Part shown: piece by piece, positions 61,001 through 64,000 of the stretch
Layout of the letters: every line of letters starts with the position of its first letter
Numbering within the stretch: the first letter of the stretch is position 1
Source of the DNA: Anaeramoeba flamelloides
Taxonomy: Eukaryota > Metamonada > Anaeramoebidae
Direction: 5' to 3'
DNA length: 64,000 nucleotides
Assembly: GCA_027625915.1 (NCBI GenBank)
Contig: JANTQA010000033.1
Location: 4,278,001 to 4,342,000 of the forward strand
Made by a program: the position numbers and the translations under genes
The notes under the pieces: generated by a model
What the model was told of the DNA's origin: nothing
The model's database searches: none
What the model saw: only the letters and a program-made list of their open reading frames with translations

Positions 61001-64000
61001 GCATTTTCAAAAATCTGTCTGTGTAATATTTATTTTGTTGGAGATATTTAATTTTAAAGACTAAAGAAAAAAAATAGGAATAAAAGTTTAAAAAAATGTT
61101 TTCTATTTGTTAGGTTTAGAAGTACTTTAATGACTGTCTGTATTTTATGGTTCGGTGAATATTACTTTTATGACTCGCTACACATTTATTGACTAAAAAG
61201 AATATTGAGTCAAGAAAATCGTGTTATGGTGAAAATTTAGGTTTTTTAAACTTTTTAATTTTTGTAAAATTCTTTTCTAATCTCGATCAAAATTTGAAAT
61301 TTGCCTAGATTTGGTTCTAAAATCAAAGTCATCTTTGTTGATTACTTTTCACTCCCTGTTAAAATATTCTAGGGTTGTGAGAAATTGTATCAATATACTT
61401 GTTTATAAAGTGGAAAGTCTCTTAGTAAGAGAAGGAAGAGGTATAAAATCGATTTTAATTTTAGTGTGTTTTGTTCGAGAATAAAGAAAAGTTTTTGGAT
61501 CAATAAATATCTTTGTTAATATTTATCCAAATCCCAAAAAAAACTTCAAATAGTTTGTCTTTCCTTTGATATGGCATTATTTTGTACCATTTTTTCTAAT
61601 ACAACAGTGGATTATAGTTCCCACATAGCATAAAATAAAGATGGAACTTAAGCATTTGGAAATATCAAATAAGAAAAGATTACTTTCAAAATCAAATAAT
61701 ACTAATTAAAATGTTGTTTAAAGTTCAATAAGAAATTTTAATTAGCAGTTGAGATTAAAAGTGAAACATGAAAAAAGTCCCAACACGGTTTTTAATTGGG
61801 AACCTTAGGAGAACCTGAAAATTCAAATTATAAGATCTATGAATAAAAGAAAAAATAAATGATTAAAAGGCAAAATGGCCGGAACTTCAACACAATAACA
61901 TTTTTTCTAATACTATCTTTTGTTCTGGATTTTTAATTGATTGATTGATCATTTAAAAATCTGTTGAAACAATTGACTTTTTTTGAGATCTTCAAAACCA
62001 CTTGAAAAATTTCCAGAAATCAAGTAGATTTAAATTGTTTTTGGTGATTCGGTTGAAAATAATATAATTAATTATTCTTTGAAATTAATTTATTTCTTTT
62101 TTTTAATTTTGTGATTTTACTTTTTGTTTTCATGTGGTTCCCAATTAAAAACCGTGCTTACTTTTTTCCCAAATAATTATTTTTTATCTCAAAGTCCAAT
62201 AAGGAAGCTGAAATAAATTTCTAGAAAGACCATTTCTAATTGATTTTGTAAAGATTGTTTCGTTTTTCCAACTCACAATTAGTTAAATATTTGGGGAACC
62301 TGCAATTAAAAATTTTCATTCTTAATTTGAAAATAATAGTATGTTTTTTCTCAAAATTGAATTTTTGTAATTGTAATCCTTTGTTAATTTTTTTTTGTTT
62401 GAATTTTTGAAATTGAATTCCTTTTAAACTTTTTTTTTTTTTTTTTTGAATTTTTAGCCAATGAGATTCTCTCTAGGGAATGTTTTTTATTTTTTATTTG
62501 AATTTTTTCAACCAAAAGAAGGGCAATTCCACAATACCATTTTTGGTGGCAAGCCACTCCTTGAGTATGAAGCAAATTCTTGGTAAGTGGCTAGGCTCGT
62601 AATTGGGAAATGACAGAAAAAATATCCTTGTGGGGGTGAAAAGCATTCTCCAAAGTAAAATTTCAGAATTTTTGTTTGATTTGAAAATAGTTTTGATGTG
62701 TATCCACCATTTCATATTATTAGTTAATCAATCGGTTGACAAAAAAAAAAAAATGGATGTTTCAAAAAAAAAAAAAAAAAAAGGTATTTCTGTTCTAGCT
62801 AGTTTTCGAAAAAAGAAAAAACAAGAAAGAACTAAAAAAAATGAACAAAAAAAATAAAAAGAAAAAGAAAAGGAAAAACAAACGGTTTTCAACATTAGGA
62901 TCCTCAATTTGAGAATAACAAGGATCAAAAATTTGTTTGTCATTTTCAATTTCCATTAGTAGGATGTTTTCTTTTTTAAACCATCCTGTTTTATTTTTGA
63001 CCTGTCCGATCCAGAGGTTTTCTTCTGAGTCGTCTATAACGTGTACAATGGTATTTTTTTTCAGTCTTATTGTTTCTCTTTTTTCAATTATTTCTTTTTG
63101 AGAGTTACAAATGGAAATGCCAACCCAGCGAACAGGCAGGGAAATGGTTAAAGGTGAAATAAAGAGTAATTTGAATCTCAGCAGGGTTTTCCATTCTTCG
63201 CAGCCTTTCTGTATTTTTAGCAAGAGTTTATAAGAATACTGAAGCCTGAGCGACTCATTCGACTTTGTTGCTCTTCTTTTGCGCGTAGGCTGGGAAGTTG
63301 ACGAAGAGGTGGATGCTCTTTTTGTTGACGATTTCAAATCGCTAAAATTCCTGCCGTGGCCATATGGGGGCTTTCTGCCCTGTTGTGTGTTTTCCGAAAG
63401 GATCTTGTTGAATGTTTGGATTTGGACCAAGTTGTTCTTCTCAAGGATGTCAAGCAAATTTAACAGCTTGGTGATGATGGCACGATCCTTATCGCTTGTT
63501 GGCCGCAGGGCGACATCTAAAAACAGCCTGCTTACCCTTAAGGAAGTGATCCAGTCTTCCATTTCTTCGGCGCAGGCAGCTTGCATGACATTTATTTTGT
63601 TCTCCTGCAAGACGCAAAAGGAAAAAGATCGATCATACACCTTTTGTGCCTTCTTCACAGACTTGATTTGCGGGATTGGGATCGTCCCCATTTGATTCTG
63701 TGAAATGAGTACAACCTCTTGCGATTTGTCAAAGCTTAAAGTGAGATCTTGAAGCATAAAATAACGTTTTTGCCACCTCCCGTTAGCTCGACCAATTTTG
63801 ACAAGCCACCCTTGTTGTGAAATTGGGATGAACGGTAAGTTTTTTGGTGGTGACTTCAAAACGAAATCGCTTGTTGTTTTTTTCTTTTTCAATTTTTTCA
63901 TTCCGACATCCTTGGGGAGTTGCTGGATCAAATTTACAATTTCCTTTTGAAGATAAACAGTGTTAATTTTAAACGACTTTGGTAAGGCACTCTTAATTTG
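53227..64000 (-). CDS. Giant multi-PH/SH3 RasGAP (5' end outside window)
   Basis: Two exons are seen: 62884-64000, open to the window edge, and 53227-59648. The donor is C|GTTTGT and the acceptor ATTATAG, with compatible phase. At least 2512 residues are encoded here, numbered below from the edge. Six units each have a PH-like domain, a helical part with a W-[IL]-E/D-type motif and a second Trp helix, then an SH3-like domain: PH at ~61-156, ~380-492, ~735-840, ~1081-1183, ~1452-1556, ~1833-1943; SH3-like at ~292-352, ~600-670, ~950-1022, ~1322-1379, ~1696-1798, ~2046-2102. The best examples are QQGWLVKIG...RWQKRYFML (PH) and FCLSDYQKENNNELDFKENE (SH3). RasGAP covers ~2162-2408: TLFRGNSLATK with arginine finger R2222 and FLRFISPAI (~2331). 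It should speed GTP hydrolysis by Ras at membranes. The join across the 3.2-kb intron is inferred; two separate genes are possible. Confidence 0.82.
60045..60330. repeat. Dispersed repeat F, copy 2
   Basis: Counterpart of 36410-36680: TATACCAATTTAAAAAC, GATTTTGGAAATCAACAA, AACTGTGTTAGTTTTGAAGT and TTTTTGAGATCTTG in the same order and orientation. Confidence 0.65.
60890..60992. repeat. Short imperfect palindrome
   Basis: The left arm reads GCGAAGAGAAAATATGTGAA then AATGACAATTA; the right arm is the inverse, TAATTGTCATTTTCGCAG then ATTTTCGCTTCG. About 40-bp arms around a ~25-bp loop. It may be a small MITE; no second copy was found. Confidence 0.7.
61758..62170. mobile_element. Palindromic-ended element, family I, copy 2
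   Basis: The left end contains CAACACGGTTTTTAATTGGG and AACC; the right end carries the inverse GGTTCCCAATTAAAAACCG. The interior aligns with 29349-29745 (AATCAAGTAGATTTAAAT, GGTTGAAAATAATATAAT). Confidence 0.75.
62185..62339 (+). mobile_element. Partial family A MITE, copy 4
   Basis: It carries the right half of family A: TCTCAAAGT..AA.AAGGAAG, TTTTGTAAAGATTGTTTCG, and the end AATTTGAAAATAATAG followed by TA. The left half is missing. It starts just beyond family I copy 2. Confidence 0.7.

Larger units (their letters stand above)
59649..62883 (-). other. 3.2-kb putative intron of the RasGAP gene
   Basis: Donor CC|GTTTGT at its right end and acceptor AAATTATAG at its left end. It contains repeat F copy 2, a ~100-bp palindrome, family I copy 2 and a partial family A MITE. 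No further exon is recognised. If the flanking parts are two genes, this is an intergenic spacer. Confidence 0.6.

Noticed and set aside
62795-62883. Poly-Phe membrane-like tail after the last SH3 domain of the right exon
   Set aside because: It is T/C-rich intron sequence beyond a plausible donor.
1-64000. CRISPR arrays, bacterial operons, replication origins
   Set aside because: No regular spacer-repeat array or prokaryotic gene arrangement; all genes are eukaryotic in form.

Overview
The window looks like nuclear DNA of an AT-rich, amoeba-like protist. The genes have GT-AG spliceosomal introns from 82 bases to about 3.2 kb. Proteins carry poly-Asn, poly-Glu and Lys/Glu runs, intergenic DNA is very A/T-rich, and the gene set is eukaryotic (class I HDAC, R-SNARE, RasGAP, calponin-homology, TK1-type thymidine kinase). 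Poly-Asn tracts recall dictyostelids, but the long introns, wide spacing and multi-PH signalling proteins fit lineages such as Anaeramoeba at least as well. The species is an inference, not something the sequence proves.

Layout, left to right: a tRNA-Trp gene (1071-1142, minus); a complete two-exon CCDC25 homologue (1453-2233, minus); about 6 kb of repeat-bearing intergenic DNA; a tandem double thymidine kinase (8117-9781, plus); a large nested inverted repeat (10660-12512); a three-exon class I histone deacetylase (14627-19051, plus); an acidic repeat protein split by a 2.5-kb intron (21138-25429, plus); a small synaptobrevin-like R-SNARE (28079-28448, plus); a transposon-rich stretch; a TMEM53/DUF829 hydrolase-like gene (34722-35642, plus); about 6 kb of gene-poor DNA; a 2044-residue CH-domain protein with PH-like repeats (41563-47828, minus); another transposon-rich stretch; and the 3' part of a very large RasGAP gene (53227 to the right edge, minus) with six PH-helical-SH3 units before the GAP domain.

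Splice sites, phases and protein homology agree for each multi-exon model, and several genes need exons that single open frames miss: CCDC25 exon 1, the TK1 join, HDAC exon 2, the SNARE membrane anchor and the CH first exon. All eight protein genes end in TAA.

Between genes and inside long introns there are at least six families of short palindromic elements. Several are flanked by TA, one by TTAA, and one has a related empty site. There are also decayed LINE-type reverse transcriptase copies, all on the minus strand, with other elements inserted into them. The most notable points are the double thymidine kinase whose two halves carry different active-site changes, the six-fold PH-helical-SH3 RasGAP, and the nested palindromes. 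The genes do not form an operon or an obvious joint pathway. RasGAP, CH/PH and SNARE proteins would fit membrane and cytoskeleton signalling, while HDAC and TK1 fit chromatin and nucleotide metabolism.
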